DNA of 64,000 nucleotides from Pseudomonas wuhanensis (GCF_030687395.1 NZ_CP117430.1:5580001-5644000), one strand, 5' to 3'. Positions 29,783-39,834 are shown, numbered from the stretch's first letter. Numbers and translations are program-made. The notes: generated by a model from the sequence alone, not told the origin.

Positions 29783-30432
29783 TGGGTTTGGTTCTCGGTA
29801 GATTTTTCGGTGGCTTCCTTGGCTTTGGCGACTTCCCCGGCCCAACCATTGATGGTTTTGTCCAGATCGTTGCCATTGCGCTGCATCGCATCAGCGAACT
29901 GATCGCGGAACAGTTTGCCGATATTGATGCCATTGATGATCACGTTGCGCAGCTTCCACTCGCCATTGATCTTTTCGAGTGTGTACGACACAGGATAGAT
30001 CGCGCCACTGCTGCCTTTGACCGTCATGCCAACGCTGGTACGGTCTCCCGACTCATCCTTGGCAGGATCGACGACGATGCCCTGGTTGTCGTACTCAAGC
30101 AAAGCATTGCCATAGAACTGGAACAGGCCTTTTTTGAAGTTTTCCTGAAATGTGCGCATTTGTTCAGGCGTGGCTTTGCGCGAGTACTTGACCGTCATGA
30201 TGCTCTTGGAAATACCCTCGGCATCCACAACGGGCCCCACGATGCTGTTCAGCGCCGCATAAAAGTCTTGCGGATCCTGCTTGTACTTTTCTTTGTTGGC
30301 GGCTAGATCCGCCAACAACCGGGTGGTGGTGTCCTGTACCAGATCATGCGCGGAAGGCGCCGCCACGGCGTTAGCCATCAACGGCAAGGCCGCGAGTAAT
30401 ACCAACAGGCCACGTCGCAAGATAGAGATCAT
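29779..30432 (-). CDS. mlaC: periplasmic phospholipid-binding protein MlaC
   Basis: 217 residues with a signal peptide over about residues 1-23 ('LVLLAALPLMANAVAAPSAH'). The rest matches the MlaC/Ttg2D family: 'LVQDTTTRLLADLAANKEKY', 'GPVVDAEGISKSIM', 'FKKGLFQFYGNALLEYDNQG'. MlaC carries phospholipids across the periplasm between the outer-membrane MlaA complex and the inner-membrane MlaFEDB complex. mlaA is not in the window. mlaD lies 11 bases upstream and mlaB overlaps the end. Confidence 0.93.
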   Translation of the reverse strand: MISILRRGLLVLLAALPLMANAVAAPSAHDLVQDTTTRLLADLAANKEKYKQDPQDFYAALNSIVGPVVDAEGISKSIMTVKYSRKATPEQMRTFQENFKKGLFQFYGNALLEYDNQGIVVDPAKDESGDRTSVGMTVKGSSGAIYPVSYTLEKINGEWKLRNVIINGINIGKLFRDQFADAMQRNGNDLDKTINGWAGEVAKAKEATEKSTENQTQ

Positions 30433-30443
30433 TCAAAAGCTCC

Positions 30444-30911
30444 TCATTTGGCGTCTTTGCTAACGGTATTGAGCAGGAATTTACCGATCAGGTCCTCAAG
30501 CACCAGCGACGACTGCGTGTCATGGATGGTTCCACCATCCTTGAGTGGAGTTTCTTCACCGCCCACGCTGATGCCGATGTATTTCTCACCCAACAGGCCA
30601 GCGGTCAGGATAGATGCAGTGGAGTCGGTCGGCAGGTTATCTACGCGCTTTTCCAGTTGCATGGTCACCCGGCCGGTGAAGCTGTCGCGGTCCAGATCGA
30701 TCGCCGTGACCTTACCAATGGTCACACCGGCCATGGTCACTTTAGCTCTGACAGTCAAACCGGCGATATTGTCGAAATATGCATAAAGTTTATAGGTGTC
30801 GGTGCTCGGGCTTGGGGACAGACCACTGACCCGCAACGCAAGCAACAGCAAAGCCAGGATGCCAGCCAGCAAGAAAAGGCCGACACCGATTTCCAGGGTG
30901 CGGTTTTGCAT
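30444..30911 (-). CDS. mlaD: MCE-domain protein MlaD
   Basis: 155 residues: one membrane helix (about 7-27, 'IGVGLFLLAGILALLLLAL') followed by a single MCE domain ('YAYFDNIAGLTVRAKVTMAGVTIGKV' near 45-70). MlaD forms a hexameric ring in the periplasm that hands lipids between MlaC and the membrane complex. The C-terminal part 'DLIGKFLLNTVSKDAK' is short, as usual. The start shares a base with the mlaE stop. Confidence 0.95.
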   Translation of the reverse strand: MQNRTLEIGVGLFLLAGILALLLLALRVSGLSPSPSTDTYKLYAYFDNIAGLTVRAKVTMAGVTIGKVTAIDLDRDSFTGRVTMQLEKRVDNLPTDSTASILTAGLLGEKYIGISVGGEETPLKDGGTIHDTQSSLVLEDLIGKFLLNTVSKDAK

Positions 30912-31708
30912 CAGAAATCTCCAAACATCAAGGCGGTCAAAATAAAGTCCAGGCCGAGTACAGCCAAAGAGGCATACACCACGGTCTTGGTAGTGGCACG
31001 ACTGATCCCCTCGGAAGTGGGCTCGCAGTCATAGCCTTGGAATACGGCGATCCAGGTCACGACGAAGGCAAAAACGATGCTTTTGATAATGCCGTTGAGC
31101 ACATCGTCGACGAACGTCACGCTGTTTTGCATGTTCGACCAGTAGGAGCCTTCATAGACACCCAGCCAGTCGACAGCCACCCACGAACCGCCCCAGATAC
31201 CCACCACGCTGAAAATCATTGCCAGCACCGGCAGGGAAATGAAACCGGCCCACAGGCGCGGGGCAATGATGTACTTGAGCGGGTCGACCCCGATCATTTC
31301 CAGGCTGGACAACTGCTCGGTGGACTTCATGTTGCCGATTTCGGCGGTCAGCGCCGAACCCGCACGCCCGGCGAACAGCAAGGCTGTGACCACCGGCCCC
31401 AGCTCACGCAGCAGCGTCAGCGCTACCATCTGCCCGACGGCCTGCTCCGAGCCGTAGCTGGACAGAATGTTGAAGCCTTGCAGCGCCAGCACCATGCCGA
31501 TGAACACCCCGGAGACCACGATGATCACCAGGGACATCACGCCCACCGAATGCAGCTGCTTGACCAGCAGGCCAAAACCGCCGCCGATGCCACCACGACC
31601 GAGCAAGGCATGAAACAGGAACAGCGCCGAACGCCCGAACACCGCCAGCACCTCGATACCGGCAGAGCCGAACCGACGCACTCTCTCTATTAATGAAATC
31701 TTGCGCAT
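30911..31708 (-). CDS. mlaE: ABC-type lipid transporter permease MlaE
   Basis: 265 residues with about five or six membrane segments. '[35 protein letters not shown]' (about residues 115-150) is the diagnostic MlaE stretch, with the coupling helix. The protein is the inner-membrane part of MlaFEDB, which keeps the outer leaflet free of phospholipid. Its start overlaps the mlaF stop by one base, and mlaD overlaps its end by one, so translation is coupled throughout. Confidence 0.95.
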   Translation of the reverse strand: MRKISLIERVRRFGSAGIEVLAVFGRSALFLFHALLGRGGIGGGFGLLVKQLHSVGVMSLVIIVVSGVFIGMVLALQGFNILSSYGSEQAVGQMVALTLLRELGPVVTALLFAGRAGSALTAEIGNMKSTEQLSSLEMIGVDPLKYIIAPRLWAGFISLPVLAMIFSVVGIWGGSWVAVDWLGVYEGSYWSNMQNSVTFVDDVLNGIIKSIVFAFVVTWIAVFQGYDCEPTSEGISRATTKTVVYASLAVLGLDFILTALMFGDF

Positions 31709-32517
31709 CAGCGCTTCCCCAGAAGATCTGCGCGGTAATCCGTCGCTGGAAAGTGGTAGGCGACCGGGCCGTCGGGTTCGCCTGTCATGAATTGACGGAT
31801 ACGTGGCTCATCGGAGGTCATCAACTCCTTGGGCGTGCCCTGCCCCAACACTTGCCCATCGCCCACCACAATGAGGTGGTCGGCGATGCTCGCGGTCTCG
31901 GCCAGATCGTGGGAAACCACGATGCTGGTGATGCCCAGCGCATCGTTGAGCAGGCGGATCAGGCGCACCAGAACGCCCATGGCGATCGGATCCTGGCCGA
32001 CAAAGGGCTCGTCATACATGAGGATTTGCGGGTCGAGGGCAATCGCCCGCGCCAGCGCGACGCGACGCTTCATGCCGCCGGACAATTCGTCAGGCATCAG
32101 ATCGATGGCGCCCCGCAAGCCCACGGCCTGCAATTTGAGCAGGACAATGTCGCGAATCATTTCTTCCGGCAGCGAGGTATGAACACGCAATGGAAAGGCG
32201 ACGTTCTCGAACACATCGAGATCGGTAAACAATGCGCCGCTCTGAAACAGCACGCCCATGTGCTTGCGCGCATCGAACAGATCGCTGCGCGACAACGTTG
32301 GCAGGTTCTGGCCATTGACCCAGACTTCGCCGCTGGTTGGGCGCAATTGTGCGCCTATCAGCCGCAACAGCGTGGTCTTGCCACACCCGGAAGGCCCCAT
32401 GATGCCGGTGACCTTGCCGCGTGGTATGCGGATATCGACGTTATTGAAAATGCTGCGCGCACCGCGCTTGAAGGTCAGTCCCTTCAGCTCGACCGCGTAG
32501 GCGTTATCGGCACTCAT
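31708..32517 (-). CDS. mlaF: ABC-type lipid transporter ATPase MlaF
   Basis: 269 residues. Walker A 'GPSGCGKTT' is at about 41-49, the signature '[14 protein letters not shown]' near 143, Walker B '[17 protein letters not shown]', and the switch 'VVSHDLAE'. The 'SGGMKRR' form is typical of MlaF. It drives lipid transport through MlaE. As the first gene of mlaFEDCB it marks the operon start; the divergent kdsD promoter lies in the 277-base gap upstream. Confidence 0.95.
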   Translation of the reverse strand: MSADNAYAVELKGLTFKRGARSIFNNVDIRIPRGKVTGIMGPSGCGKTTLLRLIGAQLRPTSGEVWVNGQNLPTLSRSDLFDARKHMGVLFQSGALFTDLDVFENVAFPLRVHTSLPEEMIRDIVLLKLQAVGLRGAIDLMPDELSGGMKRRVALARAIALDPQILMYDEPFVGQDPIAMGVLVRLIRLLNDALGITSIVVSHDLAETASIADHLIVVGDGQVLGQGTPKELMTSDEPRIRQFMTGEPDGPVAYHFPATDYRADLLGKR

Positions 32518-32754
32518 CTAAACTCCTTGCGATGCAGCCTCTCACTCGGACGCCTGGCTTTCTGGCGAAAGCACATACCTCCCCGGGCAGGCCGAACTGG
32601 CGGCGAACTATATCACTGCAAAGCTCAAGCGCCCAAGGCCCAAGCCGGGCATGTTCAGCAACATGACCTCCTGAAATCATCTATTTAGAGAGGATTCGGT
32701 AACAAGTAATGACAAACCGTGACGAACTTGCGTGAGGGTTTTGATCATTACCGT

Positions 32755-32760
32755 TATAAT
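32755..32760 (+). promoter_or_regulatory. -10 box before kdsD
   Basis: A perfect TATAAT hexamer 34 bases before the kdsD ATG (32795), in the divergent mlaF-kdsD gap. The -35 region is weak. It would drive the kdsD-kdsC-lptC-lptA-lptB operon. Confidence 0.55.
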
Positions 32761-32794
32761 CGCCGCCTTTTCATCAGGCTATTCGATTTCCGAC

Positions 32795-33769
32795 ATGAAC
32801 CAATCCAGCGACCTAATTCAATCAGCACAACGTACCATCCGCCTCGAACTGGAAGCCGTGCAAGGCTTGCTACCCCATATCGATGCAGATTTCGTACGTG
32901 CTTGCGAGATGATTCTGGCCAGCAAAGGCCGCGTGGTCGTGGTCGGCATGGGCAAATCGGGGCACATCGGCAACAAGATTGCCGCCACCCTGGCCAGCAC
33001 AGGCACCACGGCGTTCTTCGTGCACCCGGCCGAGGCCAGCCATGGCGACATGGGCATGATCACCCGTGATGACATCATTCTGGCGCTGTCGAACTCCGGG
33101 TCGACCAACGAAATCGTCACGTTACTGCCGCTGATCAAGCGCCAGGGCATTCAAATGATCAGCCTGACCGGTAACCCCGAGTCGCCGCTGGCCAAGGCAG
33201 CGGAAGTCAACCTCAATGTAAGCGTCGAACACGAAGCCTGTCCGCTGAATCTGGCACCTACCTCGTCGACCACCGCGGCGCTGGTCATGGGTGACGCTCT
33301 CGCCGTTGCCTTGCTTGAAGCTCGCGGCTTTACCGCTGAAGATTTCGCTTTTTCCCACCCGGGTGGTGCCCTTGGCCGCCGCTTGTTACTGAAAGTGGAA
33401 AACGTCATGCATGCCGGCACCGAGTTACCGCAAGTGATATGCGGTACGCTGCTCAAGGATGCCTTGATGGAAATGACCCGCAAGGGGTTGGGCATGACCG
33501 TCGTACTAAGCACAGATGGAAAACTCGCCGGGATCTTCACCGACGGCGACCTGCGCCGCACCCTGGACCGCACCATTGATATTCATAGCACGACCATTGA
33601 CGAAGTGATGACCGCCCACGGCAAGACCGCACGCGCCGAGATGCTCGCCGCCGAGGCGCTGAAAATCATGGAAGACCACAAGATCAATGCGCTGGTAGTA
33701 GTCGACAGCGAAGACCGCCCGGTCGGCGCCTTGAACATGCACGACTTGCTGCGTGCGGGAGTAATGTAA
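32795..33769 (+). CDS. kdsD: D-arabinose-5-phosphate isomerase
   Basis: 324 residues from ATG 32795 ('MNQSSDLIQSAQRTIRLEL'); the longer frame to 32732 covers the promoter. An N-terminal SIS domain ('VVVVGMGKSGHIGNKIAATLAST', 'HPAEASHGDMGMI') is followed by two CBS motifs (about 205-324). It isomerises ribulose 5-phosphate to arabinose 5-phosphate for KDO synthesis in LPS. The stop TAATG overlaps the kdsC start by one base. GutQ or KpsF paralogues are the alternatives, but the kdsC-lpt context fits KdsD. Confidence 0.95.
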   Translation: MNQSSDLIQSAQRTIRLELEAVQGLLPHIDADFVRACEMILASKGRVVVVGMGKSGHIGNKIAATLASTGTTAFFVHPAEASHGDMGMITRDDIILALSNSGSTNEIVTLLPLIKRQGIQMISLTGNPESPLAKAAEVNLNVSVEHEACPLNLAPTSSTTAALVMGDALAVALLEARGFTAEDFAFSHPGGALGRRLLLKVENVMHAGTELPQVICGTLLKDALMEMTRKGLGMTVVLSTDGKLAGIFTDGDLRRTLDRTIDIHSTTIDEVMTAHGKTARAEMLAAEALKIMEDHKINALVVVDSEDRPVGALNMHDLLRAGVM

Positions 33770-34293
33770 TGAGCACGGACCTGCTGCAACGTGGCAAACA
33801 GATCAAACTGGCGGTATTCGACGTCGACGGCGTACTGACCGACGGGCGCCTGTATTTCCTCGAAGACGGTAGCGAATTCAAGACTTTCAACACCCTCGAC
33901 GGCCAGGGCATCAAGATGTTGATGGCCGCCGGTGTGCAGACCGCGATCATCAGCGGCCGCAAAACGCCGGTGGTCGAGCGGCGAGCGAAGAACCTCGGCA
34001 TTCCACATCTGTTTCAGGGCCGAGAAGACAAACTGGTGGTACTCGACGGGCTTCTTGCCCAACTCAACCTGAGTTATGAACAAGTGGCCTATCTCGGCGA
34101 CGACCTGCCTGATCTGCCGGTGATTCGCCGCGTCGGTCTGGGCATGGCGGTGGCCAGCGCTGCCAGTTTCGTGCGCGAACACGCCCACGGCATCACCCAG
34201 GCCCGTGGTGGCGAGGGTGCCGCTCGCGAATTCTGCGAATTGATCCTGCGCGCCCAGGGCCGCCTCGATGCGGCCAACGCCGCGTACCTGTGA
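33769..34293 (+). CDS. kdsC: 3-deoxy-D-manno-octulosonate 8-phosphate phosphatase
   Basis: 174 residues of the HAD superfamily C0 class (no cap domain). The catalytic D-x-D is in 'AVFDVDGVLTDGRLYF' (about residues 17-32), with the 'SGRKTPVVERRAKNLGI' motif II/III region and 'YLGDDLPDLPVIRRVGLGMAV' as motif IV. It removes phosphate from KDO 8-phosphate. Works directly after KdsD/KdsA in the pathway. It forms a tetramer in homologues, which provides the missing cap. lptC begins 7 bases after its stop. Confidence 0.95.
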   Translation: MSTDLLQRGKQIKLAVFDVDGVLTDGRLYFLEDGSEFKTFNTLDGQGIKMLMAAGVQTAIISGRKTPVVERRAKNLGIPHLFQGREDKLVVLDGLLAQLNLSYEQVAYLGDDLPDLPVIRRVGLGMAVASAASFVREHAHGITQARGGEGAAREFCELILRAQGRLDAANAAYL

Positions 34294-34300
34294 GCCCATC

Positions 34301-34873
34301 ATGCTGAGCAAAAAGATCCGCAACATCCTGATGTTCGGTTGCATCGCAGCGATTTTTGCAGCGGTCGGCTACTGGAACATCAGCCCGGAACGCTTCCTCG
34401 ACAAACCGGTGGTGAAGGTCGATGAAAGCGCGATCGACTATTACGCCGTCAACGCCCACAGCGTGCAGTACCTGCCCGACGGCAAACTGCAATACGAAAT
34501 GACGTCGGACAAGGTCGAGCACCTGAAAGCGACCGAAGTGACGTTGCTGACCAATCCTGACCTGAACATGTTTCGTGGCACCGAATTCCCCTGGCACGTC
34601 CAGAGTGAGCGCGGCGAAGTCAACCCGGACGGCACTCAGGTCGAGCTGATTGATTCGGTACGTATCACGCGTTTCGACGAAAAAAATCGCAAGACCCTGA
34701 TTACCACAACCCGTATGACAGTGTTCCCGCAGCAGGAATATGCGCAGACCGATCAACCCGTTAGAATCGACGGCGCTGGCGGTGTATCGACAGGCAACGG
34801 AATGAAAGCGTACTTGAAAGAAAGCAGGATACACCTGCTATCGAACGTAAGAGGACAGTATGAGGCTCGTTAA
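34301..34873 (+). CDS. lptC: LPS export protein LptC
   Basis: 190 residues from ATG 34301 ('MLSKKIRNILMFGCIAAIF'). A single N-terminal membrane helix (about 8-26) anchors a periplasmic beta-jellyroll domain, with 'YLPDGKLQYEMTSDKVEHL' and 'YAQTDQPVRIDGAGGVSTGNGMKAYL' as the family pattern. LptC links the inner-membrane LptBFG transporter to the LptA bridge. It overlaps the lptA start by 14 bases. The lptF and lptG genes are elsewhere. Confidence 0.92.
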   Translation: MLSKKIRNILMFGCIAAIFAAVGYWNISPERFLDKPVVKVDESAIDYYAVNAHSVQYLPDGKLQYEMTSDKVEHLKATEVTLLTNPDLNMFRGTEFPWHVQSERGEVNPDGTQVELIDSVRITRFDEKNRKTLITTTRMTVFPQQEYAQTDQPVRIDGAGGVSTGNGMKAYLKESRIHLLSNVRGQYEAR

Positions 34874-35408
34874 AACTCTCCCTATTTTGCTCAGTCTGGG
34901 CGCAGCACTGGGAAGCGTGAGCGCCTGGGCTCTGCCGAACGATCAAGAGCAGCCTATCCGCATTCAGGCCGACGATGCCCAACTGGACGACAAGAATGGC
35001 GTTGCCACCTACAAAGGCGACGTGATCATCACCCAAGGCTCGATGAAGGTCACCGGCAATACCGTGACCATCACCCGTACCCCGGCCGGCGACATCGACG
35101 TAGTGACTTCGGTGGGCAACCTCGCCTACTTCGAGCAACTGCAAACGGCGGGCGACACCAAGCCGGTTCAGGGCTACGGCGTAACTATTCAGTACCACGC
35201 CTCGCAAAACCGCGTCGTGCTGATCGATCGCGCCAAAGTCATCGACAAGGACAACAACGTCACCCAAGGCGAGAAAATCGTCTACGACACGGTCAAAAAG
35301 CTTGCGAGCGCCGGTCGCGCCACGGGTAACAAGGTCACCGAGTCGCGTCCTCGCATCGACATGGTGATCCAGCCGAAGAAGAAAACCGACGAGCAAAAGG
35401 CCCAGTAA
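34860..35408 (+). CDS. lptA: LPS transport periplasmic protein LptA
   Basis: 182 residues with a signal peptide (about residues 1-25, cleavage around 'SAWALPND'). The OstA/LptA jellyroll is recognised by '[30 protein letters not shown]' and '[14 protein letters not shown]'. LptA monomers stack into the periplasmic bridge that carries LPS from LptC to the outer-membrane LptDE. The lysine-rich C-terminus '[12 protein letters not shown]' is a species-variable tail. The stop overlaps the lptB start by one base. Confidence 0.94.
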   Translation: MRLVKTLPILLSLGAALGSVSAWALPNDQEQPIRIQADDAQLDDKNGVATYKGDVIITQGSMKVTGNTVTITRTPAGDIDVVTSVGNLAYFEQLQTAGDTKPVQGYGVTIQYHASQNRVVLIDRAKVIDKDNNVTQGEKIVYDTVKKLASAGRATGNKVTESRPRIDMVIQPKKKTDEQKAQ

Positions 35409-36133
35409 TGGCAACTCTGAAAGCTCAGCATCTGGCCAAGAGCTACAAGAGCCGTCAGGTCGTGCGCGACGTCAGCCTGTCTATCGACAGCGGTCAGATC
35501 GTCGGCCTGCTTGGTCCTAACGGCGCCGGTAAAACCACGTGCTTCTATATGATTGTCGGCCTGGTACAGGCCGATCAGGGCCGCGTACTGATCGATGACC
35601 TGGACGTCAGCCACCAGCCGATGCACGGTCGTGCGAAGGCGGGTATCGGCTATCTTCCGCAAGAAGCGTCGATCTTCCGCAAACTGTCGGTGGCCGACAA
35701 CATCATGGCCATCCTCGAGACTCGCAAGGAACTCGACAAGGCCGGTCGTCGCCAAGAGCTGGAAAGCCTGATGCAGGAATTCCACATCCACCACATCCGC
35801 GACAACCTCGGCATGAGCCTGTCCGGTGGTGAACGCCGCCGAGTGGAAATCGCCCGAGCGCTGGCCACCAATCCGAAATTCATCCTCCTCGACGAACCCT
35901 TCGCCGGTGTGGACCCGATTTCGGTAGGCGACATCAAGCAGATCATTCATCACCTCAAGGCCAAAGGCATTGGCGTGCTGATCACGGACCACAACGTCCG
36001 CGAAACCCTGGATATCTGCGAAACCGCCTACATCGTCAACGATGGTCAACTGATCGCCGAAGGTGACTCTGCCACCATCCTGGCCAATGAACTGGTCAAG
36101 GAAGTGTATCTGGGCCATGAGTTCCGCCTGTAA
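35408..36133 (+). CDS. lptB: LPS export ABC transporter ATPase LptB
   Basis: 241 residues. Walker A 'GPNGAGKTT' at about 36-44, Q-loop near '[13 protein letters not shown]', signature '[15 protein letters not shown]', Walker B '[18 protein letters not shown]' and the H-loop '[12 protein letters not shown]'. The '[12 protein letters not shown]' loop is a hallmark of LptB. It powers extraction of LPS from the inner membrane through LptFG. Last gene of the kdsD operon; an AT-rich hairpin and the rpoN promoter follow. Confidence 0.97.
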   Translation: MATLKAQHLAKSYKSRQVVRDVSLSIDSGQIVGLLGPNGAGKTTCFYMIVGLVQADQGRVLIDDLDVSHQPMHGRAKAGIGYLPQEASIFRKLSVADNIMAILETRKELDKAGRRQELESLMQEFHIHHIRDNLGMSLSGGERRRVEIARALATNPKFILLDEPFAGVDPISVGDIKQIIHHLKAKGIGVLITDHNVRETLDICETAYIVNDGQLIAEGDSATILANELVKEVYLGHEFRL

Positions 36134-36171
36134 GCACTGAGGTGCCCGGGTCGCCGAGAGGGCGCTCGCTT

Positions 36172-36199
36172 CAATAAAAAAATCAATAACTTTTTATTG
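36172..36199. other. AT-rich hairpin downstream of lptB
   Basis: CAATAAAAA (36172-36180) and TTTTTATTG (36191-36199): perfect 9-base arms with a 10-base loop. It is striking in a GC-rich genome. It could end lptB transcription or serve as an AT-rich upstream element or binding site for the rpoN promoter at about 36236. Confidence 0.45.
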
Positions 36200-36235
36200 T
36201 TACAGCGCTCTAGGCAAACACTTCAGTTTCGGGCA

Positions 36236-36241
36236 TATAAT
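36236..36241 (+). promoter_or_regulatory. -10 box of the rpoN promoter
   Basis: A perfect TATAAT 78 bases before rpoN, followed by a small GGCGC-TTC-GGCGCC-type hairpin in the leader (about 36254-36267). The -35 region is poor. It probably drives rpoN-hpf-ptsN-rapZ-ptsO. Confidence 0.5.
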
Positions 36242-36318
36242 TTGCTTATGTTTGGCGCTTCGGCGCCCTGTAGTGGATGGCGCATGTGCGCCGGCGAATA
36301 AGGTGTTAAGCCCCTGCC

Positions 36319-37812
36319 ATGAAACCATCGCTAGTCTTGAGAATGGGCCAGCAGCTGACGATGACACCGCAGCTGCAACAGGCCATACGCCTGCTCCAAT
36401 TGTCGACCCTGGACCTGCAACAGGAAATCCAGGAGGCCCTGGAGTCCAATCCGATGCTCGAACGCCAAGAAGAAGGCGACGACTTCGATAACGCAGACCC
36501 CTTGGCCGATAGCGCCGAACAGAAACCCAACGCCGACGTTCAGGAACCCTCCTACCAGGAAACCGCCCCGACGGTGGATAACCTAGAGGAAGGCGACTGG
36601 AACGAGCGAATTCCCAACGAATTGCCCGTCGACACCGCCTGGGAGGACGTCTACCAGACCAGCGCCAGCAGCCTGCCGAGCAACGATGACGACGAGTGGG
36701 ATTTCACCACCCGTACGTCGGTCGGTGAAAGCCTGCAAAGCCATTTGCTCTGGCAGCTGAACCTTGCACCGATGTCCGACACCGATCGCCTGATCGCCGT
36801 AACCCTGATCGATTGCATCAACAATCAGGGCTACCTGGACGAAACCCTCGAGGAAATCCTCGAAGCGTTCGACCCGGAACTGGACATCGAACTGGACGAA
36901 ATCGAAGCCGTCCTGCACCGCATCCAGCAATTCGAACCCGCTGGCATCGGCGCCCGCAATCTCGGTGAGTGCCTGCTGCTGCAACTGCGCCAGCTGTCCG
37001 CCAAGACCCCCTGGCTGGCAGAGGCCAAGCGTCTGGTCACCGATTACATCGACCTGCTCGGCAGCCGCGACTACAGCCAGCTAATGCGCCGCATGAAGCT
37101 CAAGGAAGATGAGCTGCGCCAGGTCATCGAACTGGTCCAGAGCCTCAATCCGCGTCCGGGCTCGCAGATCGAGTCCACCGAAGCCGAATACGTTGTTCCG
37201 GACGTGATTGTGCGCAAGGACAACGAACGCTGGCTGGTGGAGCTGAATCAGGAGTCGGTGCCACGCCTGCGGGTCAACGCCCAGTACGCCGGTTTCGTGC
37301 GTCGTGCCGATACCAGCGCCGATAACACCTTCATGCGCAATCAACTGCAGGAAGCTCGCTGGTTCATCAAGAGTCTGCAAAGCCGCAATGAAACCTTGAT
37401 GAAAGTCGCCACCCAAATCGTCGAGCATCAGCGCGGCTTTCTTGAATACGGTGACGAAGCCATGAAGCCGTTGGTGCTGCATGACATCGCCGAAGCGGTG
37501 GGCATGCATGAATCGACGATTTCACGGGTAACCACGCAAAAATTCATGCATACCCCACGGGGCATCTATGAACTGAAATACTTTTTTTCCAGCCACGTCA
37601 GTACCTCCGAAGGCGGTGAATGCTCGTCCACGGCGATCCGCGCGATCATCAAAAAACTGGTTGCCGCGGAAAATCAGAAAAAGCCGTTGAGTGACAGCAA
37701 GATCGCTGGTTTACTGGAGGCACAAGGCATTCAGGTGGCTCGCCGCACCGTCGCCAAGTACCGCGAATCCCTCGGGATCGCGCCTTCGAGCGAACGCAAG
37801 CGGTTGATGTAG
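36319..37812 (+). CDS. rpoN: RNA polymerase sigma-54 factor
   Basis: 497 residues, normal length. Region I is the Gln/Leu-rich N-terminus ('[19 protein letters not shown]', then 'LESNPMLE'), region II is acidic (about 55-120), and the core-binding domain and helix-turn-helix follow. The RpoN box '[10 protein letters not shown]' lies at 474-483. Sigma-54 reads -24/-12 promoters with help from AAA+ activators and controls nitrogen use, flagella and other functions. The genes that follow (hpf, ptsN, rapZ, ptsO) form the classical rpoN cluster of proteobacteria. Confidence 0.98.
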   Translation: MKPSLVLRMGQQLTMTPQLQQAIRLLQLSTLDLQQEIQEALESNPMLERQEEGDDFDNADPLADSAEQKPNADVQEPSYQETAPTVDNLEEGDWNERIPNELPVDTAWEDVYQTSASSLPSNDDDEWDFTTRTSVGESLQSHLLWQLNLAPMSDTDRLIAVTLIDCINNQGYLDETLEEILEAFDPELDIELDEIEAVLHRIQQFEPAGIGARNLGECLLLQLRQLSAKTPWLAEAKRLVTDYIDLLGSRDYSQLMRRMKLKEDELRQVIELVQSLNPRPGSQIESTEAEYVVPDVIVRKDNERWLVELNQESVPRLRVNAQYAGFVRRADTSADNTFMRNQLQEARWFIKSLQSRNETLMKVATQIVEHQRGFLEYGDEAMKPLVLHDIAEAVGMHESTISRVTTQKFMHTPRGIYELKYFFSSHVSTSEGGECSSTAIRAIIKKLVAAENQKKPLSDSKIAGLLEAQGIQVARRTVAKYRESLGIAPSSERKRLM

Positions 37813-37886
37813 AGCCACGCCACAGCGTTCCAGTGGTAGATCATCTGATCTACCGCTTTATGCACTGGCAACGAAGGAGAAGCTGT

Positions 37887-38195
37887 ATGCAAGTCAACAT
37901 CAGTGGACACCAACTGGAAGTGACCGAACCCCTGCGCACCTACATCGGCGAAAAACTCGACCGATTGGAGAGGCATTTCGACAAGATCACCAATGTGCAA
38001 GTCACGATGAACGTCGAAAAACTGCTGCAGAAGATCGAAGCCACGCTGCATATTCCCGGCGGAGAAGTGGTCGCCAATGCCGAGCATACGGACATGTATG
38101 CCGCCATCGACCTGCTGACCGACAAGCTGGATCGCCAACTCAAAAAGCATAAGGAAAAGACCCAGAGCCTCCTCCAGGGCGCGACCGGTCGTTAA
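37887..38195 (+). CDS. hpf: ribosome hibernation promoting factor (short form)
   Basis: 102 residues from ATG 37887, preceded by a strong SD (AAGGAG). The single S30AE domain begins 'MQVNISGHQLEVTEPLRTYI' and ends with a basic helix 'DRQLKKHKEKTQSLL'. It binds the 30S decoding centre and, with RMF, forms inactive 100S ribosomes in stationary phase. No C-terminal dimerisation domain is present, so it is the short gamma-proteobacterial form. Part of the rpoN cluster. Confidence 0.95.
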   Translation: MQVNISGHQLEVTEPLRTYIGEKLDRLERHFDKITNVQVTMNVEKLLQKIEATLHIPGGEVVANAEHTDMYAAIDLLTDKLDRQLKKHKEKTQSLLQGATGR

Positions 38196-38207
38196 CATCC
38201 CCAACCC

Positions 38208-38672
38208 ATGATCCGACTTGAAACCATCCTGACCCCCGGCCGTTCCCTCGTGAACGTGCCGGGCGGCAGTAAAAAGAAAGCCCTCGAACAGATTGCCAAC
38301 CTTATCCACAAAGAAGTGCCGGATCTGGCCATGCAGGATGTATTCGAGAGCCTGGTTGCCCGTGAAAAACTCGGTTCCACCGGTTTTGGCAACGGCATCG
38401 CCATCCCCCACTGCCGCCTAAAGGGCTGCGACTCGCCCATCAGTGCCTTGATGCACCTGGACGCGCCTATCGATTTCGACGCCATCGACGGAGCCCCGGT
38501 TGACCTGCTGTTTGTGCTGCTGGTCCCGGAAGCCGCCACCGACGCACACCTGGAACTGCTGCGCCAGATCGCCAGCATGCTTGATCGCAAGGAAGTGCGC
38601 GAAAAACTGCGCAGCGCCCCGAGCAACGAAGCCTTGTACAAGGTTGTCCTGGACGAGCAGAACGGTCACTAA
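38208..38672 (+). CDS. ptsN: nitrogen PTS EIIA protein
   Basis: 154 residues of the PTS EIIA type-2 fold. The phosphorylated histidine is H68 in '[15 protein letters not shown]'. PtsN receives phosphate from PtsP via PtsO and regulates potassium transport, polyhydroxyalkanoate and carbon/nitrogen balance in pseudomonads. It does not transport sugar itself. It follows hpf by 12 bases and is followed by rapZ after 2 bases. ptsP is not in this window. Confidence 0.96.
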   Translation: MIRLETILTPGRSLVNVPGGSKKKALEQIANLIHKEVPDLAMQDVFESLVAREKLGSTGFGNGIAIPHCRLKGCDSPISALMHLDAPIDFDAIDGAPVDLLFVLLVPEAATDAHLELLRQIASMLDRKEVREKLRSAPSNEALYKVVLDEQNGH

Positions 38673-38674
38673 TC

Positions 38675-39532
38675 ATGCGCCTGATCATCGTCAGCGGCCG
38701 CTCCGGCTCAGGTAAAAGTACCGCCCTCGATGTGCTCGAGGACAACGGCTATTACTGCATCGACAACCTGCCTGCCGGTCTGCTGCCGGAGTTGGCCGAA
38801 CGCGCGCTGATTCATACCGAACTGGCACAACCGCTGGTGGCCGTGTCCATCGATGCGCGTAACTTGCCAAGCCACCTGTCGCGGTTTCCCGAATTGCTGG
38901 AAGAAGTCCGCAGCCGGCATATCCAGTGCGATGTGCTGTACCTGGACGCCGACGAAGAAACCTTGCTCAAACGCTTTTCGGAAACTCGCCGTCGTCACCC
39001 GCTCAGTAGCGCCAATCGCTCATTGGCGGAGGCGATAGAGGACGAAACCAACCTGCTCGGGCCTATCGCCGATCTGGCCGACCTCAAGGTCAATACCACC
39101 AATCTGAACCTGTATCAGTTACGCGATACCATCAAGCTGCGCCTGCTGAATCAGCCGGAACCGGGCACTGCGTTCCTGGTGGAGTCTTTCGGGTTCAAAC
39201 GTGGCATGCCGGTGGACGCCGATCTGGTGTTCGACGTGCGCTGCCTGCCCAACCCTTACTGGAAGCCGGAGCTACGGGCACAGTCCGGGCTCGATCAACC
39301 GGTGGCCGAGTACCTGGCGGCACAACCTGACGTCGAAGAGATGTTCCAGGACATTTCCTCCTACCTGCTCAAGTGGCTGCCCCGCTTTGCCGCCAGCAAC
39401 CGCGCCTATGTCACCATTGCCATTGGCTGCACCGGCGGGCATCACCGCTCTGTCTACCTGACCGAACGTCTGGGTCAGGTCCTGCTAAAAACCCTGAAGA
39501 ACGTCCAGGTCCGCCACCGCGACCTCAGCTAA
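38675..39532 (+). CDS. rapZ: RNase adapter protein RapZ (P-loop ATPase)
   Basis: 285 residues. Walker A 'GRSGSGKST' at 8-16; the C-terminal domain carries '[17 protein letters not shown]', the conserved segment of the GlmZ-binding half. In E. coli it presents the small RNA GlmZ to RNase E and so controls glucosamine-6-phosphate synthase. Pseudomonads lack an obvious GlmZ, so its RNA partner here is open. Start ATG 38675 lies 2 bases after ptsN. Confidence 0.95.
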   Translation: MRLIIVSGRSGSGKSTALDVLEDNGYYCIDNLPAGLLPELAERALIHTELAQPLVAVSIDARNLPSHLSRFPELLEEVRSRHIQCDVLYLDADEETLLKRFSETRRRHPLSSANRSLAEAIEDETNLLGPIADLADLKVNTTNLNLYQLRDTIKLRLLNQPEPGTAFLVESFGFKRGMPVDADLVFDVRCLPNPYWKPELRAQSGLDQPVAEYLAAQPDVEEMFQDISSYLLKWLPRFAASNRAYVTIAIGCTGGHHRSVYLTERLGQVLLKTLKNVQVRHRDLS

Positions 39533-39547
39533 AGGATTCACATCGCG

Positions 39548-39823
39548 ATGCCTGCTCTGGAAATCGAAATCATCAACAAGCTGGGCCTGCATGCCCGCGC
39601 GTCTGCAAAATTCGTTGGCGTCGCCGGTGAGTTCAAGGATTGCACGATCAGGGTGGGACGCACCCCAGAATCCACGGTCGATGGCAAAAGCATCATGGCC
39701 ATGATGATGCTCGCTGCAGGCAAGGGCACCAAAATCTATATCAGTACCGAAGGCGAAGACGAGCAGAGAGCACTGGATGCGCTGACAGACTTGATCAACC
39801 GTTACTTCGACGAAGGCGAATAA
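39548..39823 (+). CDS. ptsO: HPr-type phosphocarrier of the nitrogen PTS
   Basis: 91 residues. The active histidine H15 is in 'NKLGLHARASAKFV' and the regulatory-site serine region is 'DGKSIMAMMMLAAGKGT'. As NPr/PtsO it relays phosphate between PtsP and PtsN. It is the last gene of the rpoN cluster, preceded by AAGGA. A mosaic REP element follows 12 bases after the stop. Confidence 0.94.
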   Translation: MPALEIEIINKLGLHARASAKFVGVAGEFKDCTIRVGRTPESTVDGKSIMAMMMLAAGKGTKIYISTEGEDEQRALDALTDLINRYFDEGE

Positions 39824-39834
39824 ACAGCGCGGGC

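Noticed and set aside
29779-29845. Longer MlaB from 29845
   Set aside because: The extension lies inside mlaC; the 4-base overlap start at 29782 is the normal coupled start.
32732-32794. Longer KdsD from 32732
   Set aside because: This stretch contains the TATAAT promoter box; family homology begins at ATG 32795.
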